Origin: Symbiodinium natans
Taxonomy: Eukaryota > Sar > Dinophyceae > Suessiales > Symbiodiniaceae
Direction of reading: 5' to 3'
DNA length: 64,000 bases
Assembly: GCA_905221605.1 (NCBI GenBank)
Contig: CAJNDS010000291.1
Location: forward strand, 343,545-407,544
Below the pieces are notes generated by a model. It was not told where the DNA came from. It saw nothing but the letters and a program-made list of their open reading frames with translations, and did not search any database. Positions 21,255 to 33,877 of the stretch are shown here, piece after piece (position 1 is the first letter of the stretch; each line of letters opens with the position of its first letter). The position numbers were made by a program, and so were the translations under genes.

Positions 21255-23214
21255 GAGCAGGGGAAGGGCAGTTTCGTGGCTCTTCAACAGAACCTGATGG
21301 CAGTTGAGGGCAAGTGAGGGTAGCTGAGGATGGCAGTTCGGGGCTGAAGGGAATAGATATCTCCGGATTCATCCTCCAGCCTGCGCCCCTTTCGTTGAAC
21401 AGGAGCTTGGCGTGCAGCCTCCCGTCGGATTCTGGGATCCGCTTCTTGGCGCTTGAGACTTCTGCTTGGGCTTTCGGGTGTTTAGGGCCGTTTAGGGTTG
21501 TGCTTCCAATTGCACAAGAATGTTGAAAGTTGGTTTACCGACGTGTGCAGACCGGAATTACCAACAAATTTCGGAAACAGGGACTAAAACCCAAGCGACG
21601 AGTGTGTCCAAACTAGTGGGAGGCTTAAAGCGGGGCAGGACATTATTAACATTAGTTATCTCACTTCTTAGTTTGTACACTAAATTGCACAAGCCCCACC
21701 CTCCAATTGTCTTGCGTTTGGTAGCCCAGTGTGGGCCTCTCTTATATTTTTCATTTTTCCGTTCCACTGTTTTTCAATCCTGTTTTTCCGGTCCTTTGCT
21801 GCTTTAGACATATTGCGAGGTAGGCCAGCATGGGGACAAATCCAAGTTTTTCCAGTCTTTTCTGCTACTCTTTTCCGTTTGGGGTAGCCTGCCAAGGGCA
21901 GTAGAAAGATCATAGGACAACATACGAGCAACCAGTAAGAATTTTTTCGGAAAACATGCATGAGTCCCGGCGCACGCACCGGGGTTGTCGAGGCCCCGAA
22001 ACATAAAAAAGCACAACAACAACTTTGAGGAGGAAGCAGGAAACAACTTAGACGAGAGACCCTCTCCTTTTTTCTGTGCCTTTTTGACACGGATTCCGCT
22101 TGGAGCGGAGGCTGGGCCTCTCCCGTGATGGCGACGTGGAGAATTTCATGCGAAGGCACCGGGGCGGAAACACGCCCCCCCCCCCCCTCCTTAGGCCCCT
22201 AATTAGACCAGTTAAACTGCGCAGTGTTTGGGTTACATTGTTACATGAGCCCCAGAAGGTTTGGCAAGCCTGGCAGTTGTTTGTTGTCATTATCTAGGTT
22301 CGAGACAGTCTCTAGACACTAAATCCCCTAAATCACCCAAAGCTGAAGTCATGCGATGAGAACGGGCCCGAAGGATTCCGAGATATTCCGAGGACCCCCT
22401 GCGAACCATGAGTTTGGCTCTAAAGCAATCTGAGGCGTTCCGTGGAGCTGAAGCACGGCCGCATCGCGATGCTGGCAACCATGGGCCACTGGGGTTCAGA
22501 GTTGGTTCGCATTTGGGTCGTCTCAGTCTTTATTAAATCTTAGAGCTCAGAACAGCACCAGTCTCCCAATCTTGGATCTTAGCACCAGTATCCCAAGTTG
22601 TTATGGCCCATGCTGAACACTTTCGACATGTCGGGTGAAAGTTGGGTTTCAGGTTCGCGGTCTCGGCTTGTCTTCGGCACTCAGCCCCGACGATCCTGAA
22701 GCCAACCCGAAGCTCACCAAGAGAAGTAGGGTCGAGCCAAGCTGGTTCAGTGTGGTTCGCTCACCTAAATCTCTCCGTGAACTTCTCGTGCCCCCGAGCC
22801 GTAACCCCCCAAGCGCTTTTGATCGTCACGCCATGTCACCGACTGCCCAAGGTTCCTTTCTGAACGCTTTAGGAGGTTCAAGACTCAGCCTGACCGCCAA
22901 TCCCCTCCGGATCCCCTCTCCAGGCTACATCACGCCCGAGATCGCGGGAAAGTTCCCAGGCAATTGGGCTTCAGGGCCCAGGTCGACCTTTCAGTGATGG
23001 CGTTCGGTTGTCAAGCCTGAAAAGCTTGAATCTGCTTGAAGAGCTTTGAGAGCCCTCCCAAAGACAACTTGAAGAAGTGCGCACTTCCAAGAAGCGACCT
23101 CAAAATAAGGCGCATACCGAGGGACAAGGGTCAAACCGAACCTGTTTGAGGGTTGGATCTATCCAACCGACCAGTTTTTTGTGGAGCGACACCGAGGCTA
23201 GAAGGCCACCAATA

Positions 23215-23246
<32 letters not shown>

Positions 23247-26200
23247 GGTTGTGTTGGTTGTGTAGGGGCGATTTATTTCCGAGGAATCTTGTAGGCGAGA
23301 AGCGTTCTTCTGTTCTGGTACAGATGGCAAGAGCTCTCCAAAGCACTGACAATCAGCCTGACAGGCTACCTTTCTCCGAGCTTGGGCCTGAAGTTTGCCG
23401 ACGTGCCCAACGGTCTTGCAGCCCTCTCCAAGGCGGATTTGGGCAGGGCGGCTTGGGGCCGAAAATGCCGAAAGCACTACGCTTCGTGTACAAAAGGTTC
23501 GCCTTTCAAGTATTCGCAAAATCCTCCCCTGGGGCGCAAGCCGAAAGCTTTCGGAGGTGCCTGGCGGGGGCTGGACCCAGATCCTGCAGCTTGGCTTGTG
23601 TCATCGCGTCCCTAGAGCCTAGTGGCCGGCTCTTGGTACCAGTAGTGCACAGTGCCAGCCTCCAAGCCTTGACCCTTCACGACGAATGGGGGTGGCTCAG
23701 GCACTTGAACTCGGACGTTGTCAGACTCCCTTCTGAGGTTTGCCACACCTGACAATAGTTCTGGCTGAGCATACGCTCGCACTTCTGTGTAACAGCGGCA
23801 AGCACTTCACGGATTTGGTGTAGGGGGCTGACCATCTGAGCCCCTTGCTGAAGTTTTTTCGAATGCTGCAAGTCAGGTGAACAGATTGATATCCTTTGAA
23901 TTCAAGAACGAAACCTCTAAGGCTGTACATGGGCTGGTGCGAGGTTTCTCGCGGAGCAGGCTGGTCGTGTAGCCAAGAAGGGAACCAGATTCGAAGCCCT
24001 AAAGCTCGGCTTCAGACACAATGATGTCAGACTTTTGAGGCTTGCGAGCACAGTGGCTCGGAATGGGTCGGGGGTGGGGCTTGGGCTGTGAGCTGCTTCG
24101 GAGTTTGGCAGGGCTCTCGGCAACAAGAAGCGATCCGGGACCTTTGTGTAGATCATGTCATGTACCTTTTTTGCTGTGGGGCTTAAGCCCCATGCCCTTC
24201 GTCATGTCCTCAGCCTCAGTCTGCATCACAAGTTCCTTTCGAATCTGAAGCCTGGGGGTCTTCAGGACTTTGGGCTCTAAGGCTCTAAAACCCTTAGAGT
24301 TTCGAGCTTTACACCCCTGGTTGAAGGCTACGGGCCGTTTAGGGCTTGAATTTCCAAGGCTTCCCATATGAGGCTTGCGCGACACTGTTGCCTTCTCAAA
24401 ACCCGAGTCTTCTTGAATTTGCGCTGTTTGGAGGCTCCGACATCGCTAGCGGCCGCCCTGGCGATTTCGGCTGGTATGCCTGGGCCCTGAGAGTTTTTTT
24501 TTTGAGTCTTCTGGGGATTTTCCCGGGATGTTTTGTAGGGTTTCGGACAAAGGTCTCCTAGAACTCAGGGAGCTCCCGCGGATTTCGCCGATGGCTTGGG
24601 GAGGTTTGGACGTACCACGGTGCTGCGAGCCCCACTTCTCAAAGCATACTTACGTCGAAAAAGAGCAATTACACAAAAGACGTAGTAGGATTCTCGGCTT
24701 CGCCTCCCCTCCCCCTTTAAGACGTAAGAGGGCCCTCGTAGGCCAAACCCACCTGGAAGGTGCTGACGAGCGCAGACCCCGAGGCATCGCAAGTTGTGGT
24801 CAGTTGCCGTGGTAGGGGGGCTTGGGGGGTTCTGGGCCCCGATCCGCTTGTCTCGTAGCCGAGGCCGCATCTCCAAACCTTATGCCCTGAAACCTTCGCC
24901 TGAAACTGCCGAAGTTTCCCATGACATGGCAGGCTCTTTGTTACTTTCTGAGGCGAAGAACAAAAAGCTCAACGCGGAGTTGGCAAACGGTCGTCTTGCC
25001 ATGATGGCCATCATTGGCATGTGCCTGGTCTCGCGAGGGTGGTGCTTGTGCAGTTTTGGCTCTTTTGGCTGGGTTACGGCATCCAGTTCACAATTTAGGC
25101 TGCAATCTCTCTTTCTGTTTACATCATTTGTGCATTGTTTCTGATGTGCTTACAAAGTGTTTCATTCTATTTGGTTCATGTCTCCGAGAAGTCTAAGCTT
25201 ACGACCTCCAACGAGGAGGCATCCTCTTGTCCGTCCGCGGGGCACAAGCTGTTCGCAAACTATGGAAGCTGGAGATGTGATTTGTTTTTTCATCCTGACG
25301 CCTCAATAGTGCCAAAGTAGTGCCAAGGTCTGGCCCCGAAGGCTTGACTGTAGACTCGAAGGACGAAGCCGCAGCAGCCCAAAACCTCATGATTCCCGCA
25401 GTGCCAAACTCCTGAGAAGCTAAATCTTTCAGGCCTGGGAGGCCCAGAACAACATCATCACAAGCCTTACATGCCTTGCAACAGCGTTACGACGAAACCA
25501 AGTTGATAAGCCGCTTGAGAGGTTCTACCAGGACGGCCTGACCGGCTCCGCCTGGGGCGACTCAGCGGAACAAGAGCGCAACAGGAATGGCACCCCGAAA
25601 GTGCAGCTTCTTCTCTGGACCAGGTTGCGCAAAGGCCCTGCTGGTTGCCCCCCAGTTCCTTTGAGCTTTCTGGCCCCTTCTTCGAGACATGGACTCAAGC
25701 CCAAACCCTGGAATCCCTGGGCCGAGAACCTGAAGTTGTGCACAGAAAGCCGCAGGTTGCAAGTGTGACCCCAGACCGAACTGCCCAAGCACCCAAGGTG
25801 ACTGGGCCAACTTCACCGAGTCTCCACTTCGGGCCACCTGCCTCACACTGAAACTCTCCGGGTGTATTCGCTGTTTGGGTAATTATTGGGCGTTGCGGAT
25901 CCAGGGTGTTGGGATGGAGCTTTCGTGGCAGCTCCGGCCCCCAAGATTTGAGGCGGTAGGCCGCATGCGTCCGGATGTCATGGGGGACTCGGTACGGGAA
26001 CTACTTTTGCGTCACCATTTGGAATCGACAGTGGGGTGTCTCCTGGTTTGGCTTCCGGTGTTGTGAATCGTGCAGTTTTTTGAGATTGGGATGCATTTAT
26101 CAGAGTCGATCTCTCGAGAGCGTTGCCGACTTGTTTCTTTCTGGTGCACCTTTGAGCGGTGGACACTCCTGCAAGCTCTCCCTAACCCAAAACCAAAACC

Positions 26201-29200
26201 CGGAAGCATTTGCAGTGAAAAGAACCCCAAACTAAAGCCCAAAACACGCCAACTCGACCCCACTCTTTGCATCGAAGGCTTTCGAGCAGGAGTCCCGGTC
26301 TTTGCTTGGGGGGCGGGATTGGCGCGTAGTTCCGTAGTTGTAGGGAGTGGACCCAGACCAGGTGAGGACCACAGGCGCTTTGAGAGTAGCCCTATAGGCT
26401 TTCAATATGATCAGCTTAGGGCCAGGGCGCCGATTCAAAGTGGACCCCCAAAAGCGGCTCTACGTGGCTTTGGCGCGCGTCAGCTCTGAATCTTTAACTT
26501 CCGGGCCCTGGGAAATGTGGAAGCACACCTTCGGCACTTGGCCGAGTTCCGAAGCGCAAGAAGGGGCCAAAACACACATATTCATATTCGCAAACAAAAC
26601 GTTGTAGTTCCTAAAGCCCAACACTTGCAGAATCCAGCCAGGAGCTTGGCGTGCAGCCTCCTGTGGGATTCTGGGACCCGTCCGCCTGGCCGCGGTTCGG
26701 GGATGTAGCGGATTTAGTTTCAGCGTCCTATGGCAGTCGTTGCTTCCGTGTTTTTCTTGCGTGTTTGCATTGGTTTTACTGTAGCTTGTGCGTGGTGTTG
26801 CTCCGCTGCTGTCGTCATTTCGTTAGTTGAGGCCTGCTTGGACCATTGGAGTTTCCTTCACCTTTCTAGGGTTCAGAGGCGTGAAGAGCCTCGAGCTCTA
26901 AGACTCAACTAAACACAAACCTCTAAACTCCTGAGGGAACAGGTCAAAACGACAAAACGAGCAAACCACAAACAACGACTAGACTCGAACACCCCTGGAA
27001 AAAAAAAACAGACGTTGATTTGTCGTAATTTTGCTTCTGCGCACCAGGCTGGGCCTTGCCCGTGATGGCGATGTGGACACTTTCATGCGCAGGCGAAGGG
27101 GGGGGGGGCTGGGAAGGCAGTCTTAGGCGATGGATGGGATTAGGGTCTTAGTTCTTTTTGGGGGCTTCTTTCGGTGGGGCTTTGGCTTCTGTGGGGGCCT
27201 TAAAGAGCCACGGCCACACAAAGTGACAGGTTCGGGCTGTAGGGGTTGGGAGGAAGAGATCTGTGGCTCCAGGCGCTCCGTCGAGCTCAAGCATGGTCGC
27301 ATCGCGATGCTGGCAACCATGGGTGTCTTGCTTTGATCTTCGATGCATTCCAGGGTTCTTGGGGAGGTTCGGGTTCTCTTGGAATGTTGGTGCAAATGTT
27401 GCTGGTATGTGACCGTTGATTTCATCTGTTCATGCCATACCTCTTGGCTCCAGCAGGCCGATGTCAGTCGCACGATGTCGCACGGCAAGGGGAGCAGCGC
27501 TGGTCAGAAAACGTCAGGCTGATCCAGCAAAACATTTCCCATACAACGGTCGGGCCGAGTCGGAAAACGCAAAGGCTGAGTCGGAGAACGCACAGGACCA
27601 GAGCCGCAAGCAGCCGGGCCCCGATCTGAAAACCAAGTCAGAAAACAAAGCCTCAGTGGGAAGACGTGTTAGCCATGGTCCGTTTAGACCCGCGCGCTCT
27701 CTCCGAGATCTCTAAGGCTCTGAAAAAGAAATCTCGCTTCAGATCCGGTCGTGGTTGCGTTCGACCTTGTTGCGCTTTCGCATTGTCAGTGCGAAGAGGT
27801 TCAGCTGATCCTCTTCGAACTGTGCTGGCACCTTTTCCGGCTGATACCTTCGCGTTTTCGGATTGGAGCCTTCGAGAACGAATCTTCGACTGAGTTACCT
27901 GTCCTTTCGCGGCACGTGTCTGCGGCTATTTCGGTCCTTTGTGTTTTTCTGACTCGTCCTCCACGGTTTCTGAGTAACCCCTCTACGTTTTTCGAAAACG
28001 CTGGGGACGGTTTGTTTTGCTGCAAAGTTATGTGAAAGAGTCGTCGTGCTGAACTCGGGAGAGAGGAGGTGTAGGCCGCCGCTTTTGCAATCTCGATGTG
28101 CGGTTGTCCTTAAAGTCTTCAGGGTCTTGAGAGGATGTCTTCAGTGAAGGTTGTGTCGGGCTTCGCGGCTGAGTGTCTTCTCAGGTGCTAATTTGCTCAG
28201 TTGTGCGACTCTGAATAATGGTGTGAAGAGCCAAGGCTACATTACCCCAGAGATCGCTGGAAAGTTCCCAGGTGGGACGTGTGGGATTCAGGGTTTAGGG
28301 CTGGGAGGGTATGGGCCTTCTTGTTCTCAAATCAGCTCACCAGCATGCAGACAAGGCCTTCGGTTGTTGACGTCTCAACAGCAACATGCACAGATCTATG
28401 CTTTCCAGTCCAACAAGGACCCATGTCAAAGCACCGGGACCCAGCATGCTTGTGCACCCGTAGGTTCACGCAGGTTATCGTAGGTTCCATGGATCCCATA
28501 TTAGGTCCCACAGGTCCCCTAGGTGAACGCTAGCGATCGAACAAGACATGTAGGTGTGCTGACCGGCTCAGGGCCCCCCAAAGGGCCCCAAAGAGGGTTA
28601 AGGGGGTTTGGGGATCCGGGTGGATGAGATCTGGGACAGGCTACCTGTCCCCGAGCCTGGGGCTCAAGTTCGCCGACGTGCCCAACGGCCTCGCGGCCAT
28701 CTCCAAGGTGGGAGAACCAGGAATCATGAGTCCGGGCGGTTCTTAGCAACACCGCAACAACCCGGAGCCGCAAGTCCTCCAAAGTGTAGCCTGGTGCTCT
28801 CGAAGCTGTGCCCCACAGGGGCCAATTGAACTCCGAAGTGCTGGGCCGCAAAGCCAACTCCGCTCCCACAACGGGGGCAACGTTCCACAGCCTCCCCGTA
28901 AAGGAAAGGAGCGCACCCAAGAGAAGCCGGTTCAAAGGAAGCAAGGAAGTGTCTCGTATTGGTTTGCAACCCCCCACTACGTACTTCCCTGAGGTGCCTG
29001 CGGGCGGCTGGACGCAGATCCTGCTGCTCAGCTGTGCTGTAAACACTCATTTCTTCGTTGGCGCTCGCGGGGGGATAAAAGGGCTTCATGAATCTGGTTT
29101 TGCTTCTCTTCATCAGCCCTGCTGCTGCTTGCCGATTCCTGCAAAGACAGTCGAGGTTCTACATGGGTTGGTGCGAGGTCTCTCGCGGAGCAGGCGCGCC

Positions 29201-32200
29201 GAAGCCCTGAATCCACGATCCACACGTCTTGGGTGCTTAGCATGCTTTTTCCTCTCGAACAATCCAGGCGAGGCACTCAATGTGGAACGCTGACGTAGGG
29301 TACATGCGGAACCCCCGCAAGCCCAAAAACCCCAAAAGACGAGAAACGGAGGCTCTGACATTGCCAGCGGCCGCCCTGGTGATTTCGGCTGGTACGTCCG
29401 GGGCCTGGCTTGCTTTCCCAGGGGTGAGGGTTTGAGTGTTTGTATCTCCACACAAGCCTTCGAGGCCTTGTTTCAGCTCAAAGAGAAGAGGCATAGAACG
29501 GGAACCCAGAGATGCCCAGAGGCAGATGACCAGATCTCACATCACTGACATCACCTCTCTGTGGTTTCTATGGCATTTCTATTGCTGTGGGGTCAGCAGC
29601 TTGTGGCAGCTTTAGATGTGGCCTAATCCTTTACCAGAAAAGATCCGGTTACGGATCCTCAGAAGCTTTTCAGGAAGCTACTACCACGGTGCTTGGCCGA
29701 TTGGTGGTTCCTCAAAGGCATTATTATTAGGTCACAGTCTCAAAAAAATACACACTACATCGATTTCGCCAAAGTTGTGCGAGTTAAGGCCCTGTTAAAC
29801 TCGACCGCCCTGACGGCAGAATTTGCCTTCGGAAAGCAGCGTTGACGTTAACACCACAGCTCCTAGACCCTTCCCGAACGACCTTTACCCGAATGCCTCA
29901 AAATCTCCGGCGCCTCTAAGCCCAACCGATGCCAGGTCCTCACAAGCGAGGACCCCGAGGACTGATTGCCGAAGAAAGAGAAGTTGATGTTTTGCTACTT
30001 CTTTCCCATCTTGGCTGCAGATGCCATTAGTTCATTCGGAGTCCTATCATGTGTGGTTCTCAGGTTCGTGTTTAGGATCCTTAGCTCGTTCGTGTCAATA
30101 CTTAAGCTCACTTAAGAACTTGCCCATGGAATCAGTACCTAAATCATGCACGGGGAGGTGTTGAGTGACTGTGTGCTGCGTACAGGGTTATTCCTTGCTG
30201 TGGGGTGACTTGTGATTTGAAGGCGGGGGCGCCCGAATACGAAGCATCTGAACATCTCGACTGCCTGCCGCCCAAAACGAAGTGATGGCTGAAACCAAGT
30301 GCTGGAAGGCGAAGAACAAGAAGCTCAATGCGGAGTTGGCAAATGGTCGTCTTGCGATGATGGCCATCATCGGCATGTGCCTCGTCTTCGTGAAGTTGCT
30401 TTGTGGTCTCTGCTCAGCAAGTCCAACTGCCAACGCCACCACTGCAAGACTCCCTGCAGCCTCGGCTGCGTGCTTTGGTACATGAGCCCAAAGCCCGCCA
30501 TGGGCTGCAAGTAGTGTGCGTAGGGTGTCTGAACCGAAACCACGGCACCCAGAAGCCCAAGCTCGCTCCTGAAGAAAAACCCCGACGTATGGAGTTTGGT
30601 AGATCTGTTAGGTTGAGGGTTTCAGAGCTGGAGCTTGAGATGGAGTCCAGTGTCCAACACGGCTTGGCGCAAATCTGGACCACTTGCATGTAGCGGCAAT
30701 GTAGCTGCCCTACAAGACCCGCGCCCTAGACCTTCAGCATCCTTCAAACATCCTTCAGCATCCCAAACAGAGTTTAGAAGCTCAGGTTCTACCAGGACGG
30801 CCTTACCGGCTCTGCCTGGGGCGGCTTGGCTGAACTTAGGGAGTCCTGCGACTCCCTCGGCTCTTGCAGCAAAGAGAGCGGCGAGCAAGCTTCAGCCCCA
30901 GCCTGGCAAGAAGGTATGGGGTTAGGCTTGGGGCTCTGGGGCTCCCGGGCTCTGGGGCTCTGGGGCTTTGGGGCTTTGGGGCTTTGGGGCTCTGGGGCTC
31001 TGGGGCTCTGGGGCTCTGGGGCTCTGGGGCTTTGGGGTGAGTTGCGGACGGAGCCTCAGTGAGCCGGGCACCCGATTCCCGAGACCCCATGCCCTGAAGC
31101 GCGCTTTTTTTAAATAATTGGGGGCTCTTGGGGGCTCTGGTGCTGCCTGCAGCGGCTGTAGCGAGTAGACCATGGCGACCATGATGGCTGATGTAAAGTG
31201 GAAGACCTTTGTGAATGTCCCGCCGTCAAGCTGTGCATGCGTCGAAGGAGAACCCCAAGCACCGATCCCAGTCGGGCGAGGACTGAGAGAATGGTGAAAG
31301 CTGTCATTTAAACAAGCGTCCATGAGCGGAGGCGACTGGGCCAACTTCACGGAGTCCCCGCTCCGCGCCGCTGCTCCCGACTTCAGCACGGACAGCCCTG
31401 TTCTTCTGAGAGGGGAAGCTTGCAACGAGGGCTGGGCTGCGGGCATGAGAATTGAACAGGTTTTGAACCGTCAGAGAAAAACAAAGCTTTAAGCTGGGCA
31501 GTAAGAGAAACTCCCTCAGCTTCTCTCAAGCCAACGATGGAAAGGTGCACGATTTTGAGATTTTGATGCGAATCTCCTGAATTGAAGGGGGCAATCGGGC
31601 CAATCCTGAAACTGTTACATCGTTCGTTGCGCCCCAACAGCCTAAAGCCGGAGATCAATGTATGCCAGCAAAAGTCATCCCTAGACGTTTAAAGTGCTGC
31701 CAGACTCTCCAAATTCGTAGGAGCTTGGTGTCACACCGCCCTTGGGCTTCTGGGACCCTTTGGGCCTTAGCAAGTTCGACGACCCTGAGGCTGGGGCTTG
31801 GGCGTATTTGGGTGCATTGTGCAGCATACAGATCGATTTGGGTTTCAGCGTCGTTTGCGGCTTCATGGTTCTGCCCCCTACAGGATATATTTCTGACTAG
31901 GGTTCAGGTAATCTCCCAGATCTGGAAGTTTGGGTAGGGGCAAGGTGGACACGAAAACAGTCCTCTACTCTCGTGTTCTGGTCGCTGAGGTTCCAGATGA
32001 AGGGTTTCAGGGTGGGGACTCGTTTCAAGATGCTTGAGGTCTTTCCATGATGCTTTAGAGTTGAGGGTTCTTTTGCGTTGTTGAAAACCTGGACAGCCGA
32101 TTTTCGACCCAGATCCCACCTAAGTCCGCCAACTGAAGCTCACCAGCTTTGGCAGAAGGACCCGGCTTGTTGTAGCAGTAGTAGCACTGGTAGCTCAACT

Positions 32201-33825
32201 TATATCAGATGACCCGCAAAGAGAACAAATGGCACCGGGGGCGCTTGGTTCCGACCACCAGTCAACGGCAGAAGTATTGCTGAGCAGCTCGAGATGCCCT
32301 CCAAGCAAGAAACGGCCATGCTCCTCTGGAAACCGGAACTATCATGGCAAAACTTGTGAAGGCCCAGTGAACTAGGGTCTAAGGCCTCATTGACTCAAGA
32401 CGAGTTGCCTGAAGCTGCCCTGGCGCAGATTGCTGCGCAGCAGTTCCGCCGAAGGCGGATCGTCGAGCTGCAGCACGGCCGAGCAGAGACCTTGGCTGTC
32501 TGTCCTGTGTGTGTGGGGTGGGACGTGTGGTTCGATTTGGCAAGCTTCGTATCCCTAGGTCTCACTGCACGGACAGCTCCAAATTTGCTGTTCCCTTTTC
32601 AGCGTTTGTTGAGCAACTACGTTGATCACAGGTACCCCAAGCCCACGCCCCACCCTCAGGTCCTCCAGCATTTGTTTTAGGTTTGACCCATGTGAGCAGC
32701 ACAATGCCCAGGTGGCCATGTTGGCATGCCTCGGGTACATCACGCCTGAGTACGTGCGCTTTCCAGGCAGAACCTGTTGAAACCTGCTGACATTTCTCCA
32801 CACTCGAAAGCCATGTAGCTGTCACAACCAGGACAAGGCACATCGGAAGGAGAGCTTACAGACTGCTGACAGACGAGATAAGATGGGTATGTGGTCTGTA
32901 TTCTCCAGGTCGAAGCAGGCCCTGGGGCTGGGAGTTTCGTTTCCTGGGATCTAGCAAGGCCGAGGGCACGGTTTGGAACCCCGCTTGTCATGGATGCGGA
33001 AGTCTGCCGATTGCGGGAAGGATCTGGGACCCTAGTGATCCCCAGGATTCTGCTCTCCTTCCCAAAGCCTGGCCTTCACAGATGCTTGGCGTGCGATGCG
33101 TTTGGGTCAAGACGGTGGCCTCCAAGTTGGCAGGGCATTTGGGTGCGTCTGGGGTATCGGTAGGGCCCCGCATCGAGGTCTTGTCATCAGTGGTCCTTCC
33201 TTTTGTGTTTAGGGTTTAGGGTTTAGGGTTTAGTGTTTAGGTTGAACTTAAGGGGTTTGGGAGCATGCCTTGAAGCCTGACACTCTGAGGACTTGGGGGC
33301 GCGGTGGAGTGTTGGAGGTTTTAGCAAACCAAGAAAGCAGCCGAACATGAGGACATCCCCAACGGCCTCAAGGGCGCGGCGGCGGTGCCCCTGGCAGGAC
33401 TCTTGGTAGTTTTTGGAAAAAGGTCTACTTGTCAGCGACATCTTGCCAACGGTGGGCTCTATCACTGTGTATTATCCTCAGGCGGTTCTGTGCCATACAG
33501 AGGTCCGTACTTGCCAACCTCACCCCCCACACCTTCCACCCATAAATAAAGTATTTATAGCCCAAGGCCCCAACTTTGAGCCTATCGTAAACGGGTAGCT
33601 GATCATCATGCTCCCTTCCCGGAAATCAAGTTCTACAACACCCGAGACTCCTTGGAGTGCGAAGAGCCCCAGGAATCAAAGTATATCGAGAGCCCTAGTT
33701 GTGTGCAGCTTTGGTTGCTTTGGGTGCACTTGGAGGATGGCTCCAGATCGTGACTTTCGTGCGGGCCCTGGGGGGGAGCAGATCTGGGCACCTCTGGGGC
33801 ACACCTGGGGCACATGCGGGGCAAC

Positions 33826-33877
<52 letters not shown>

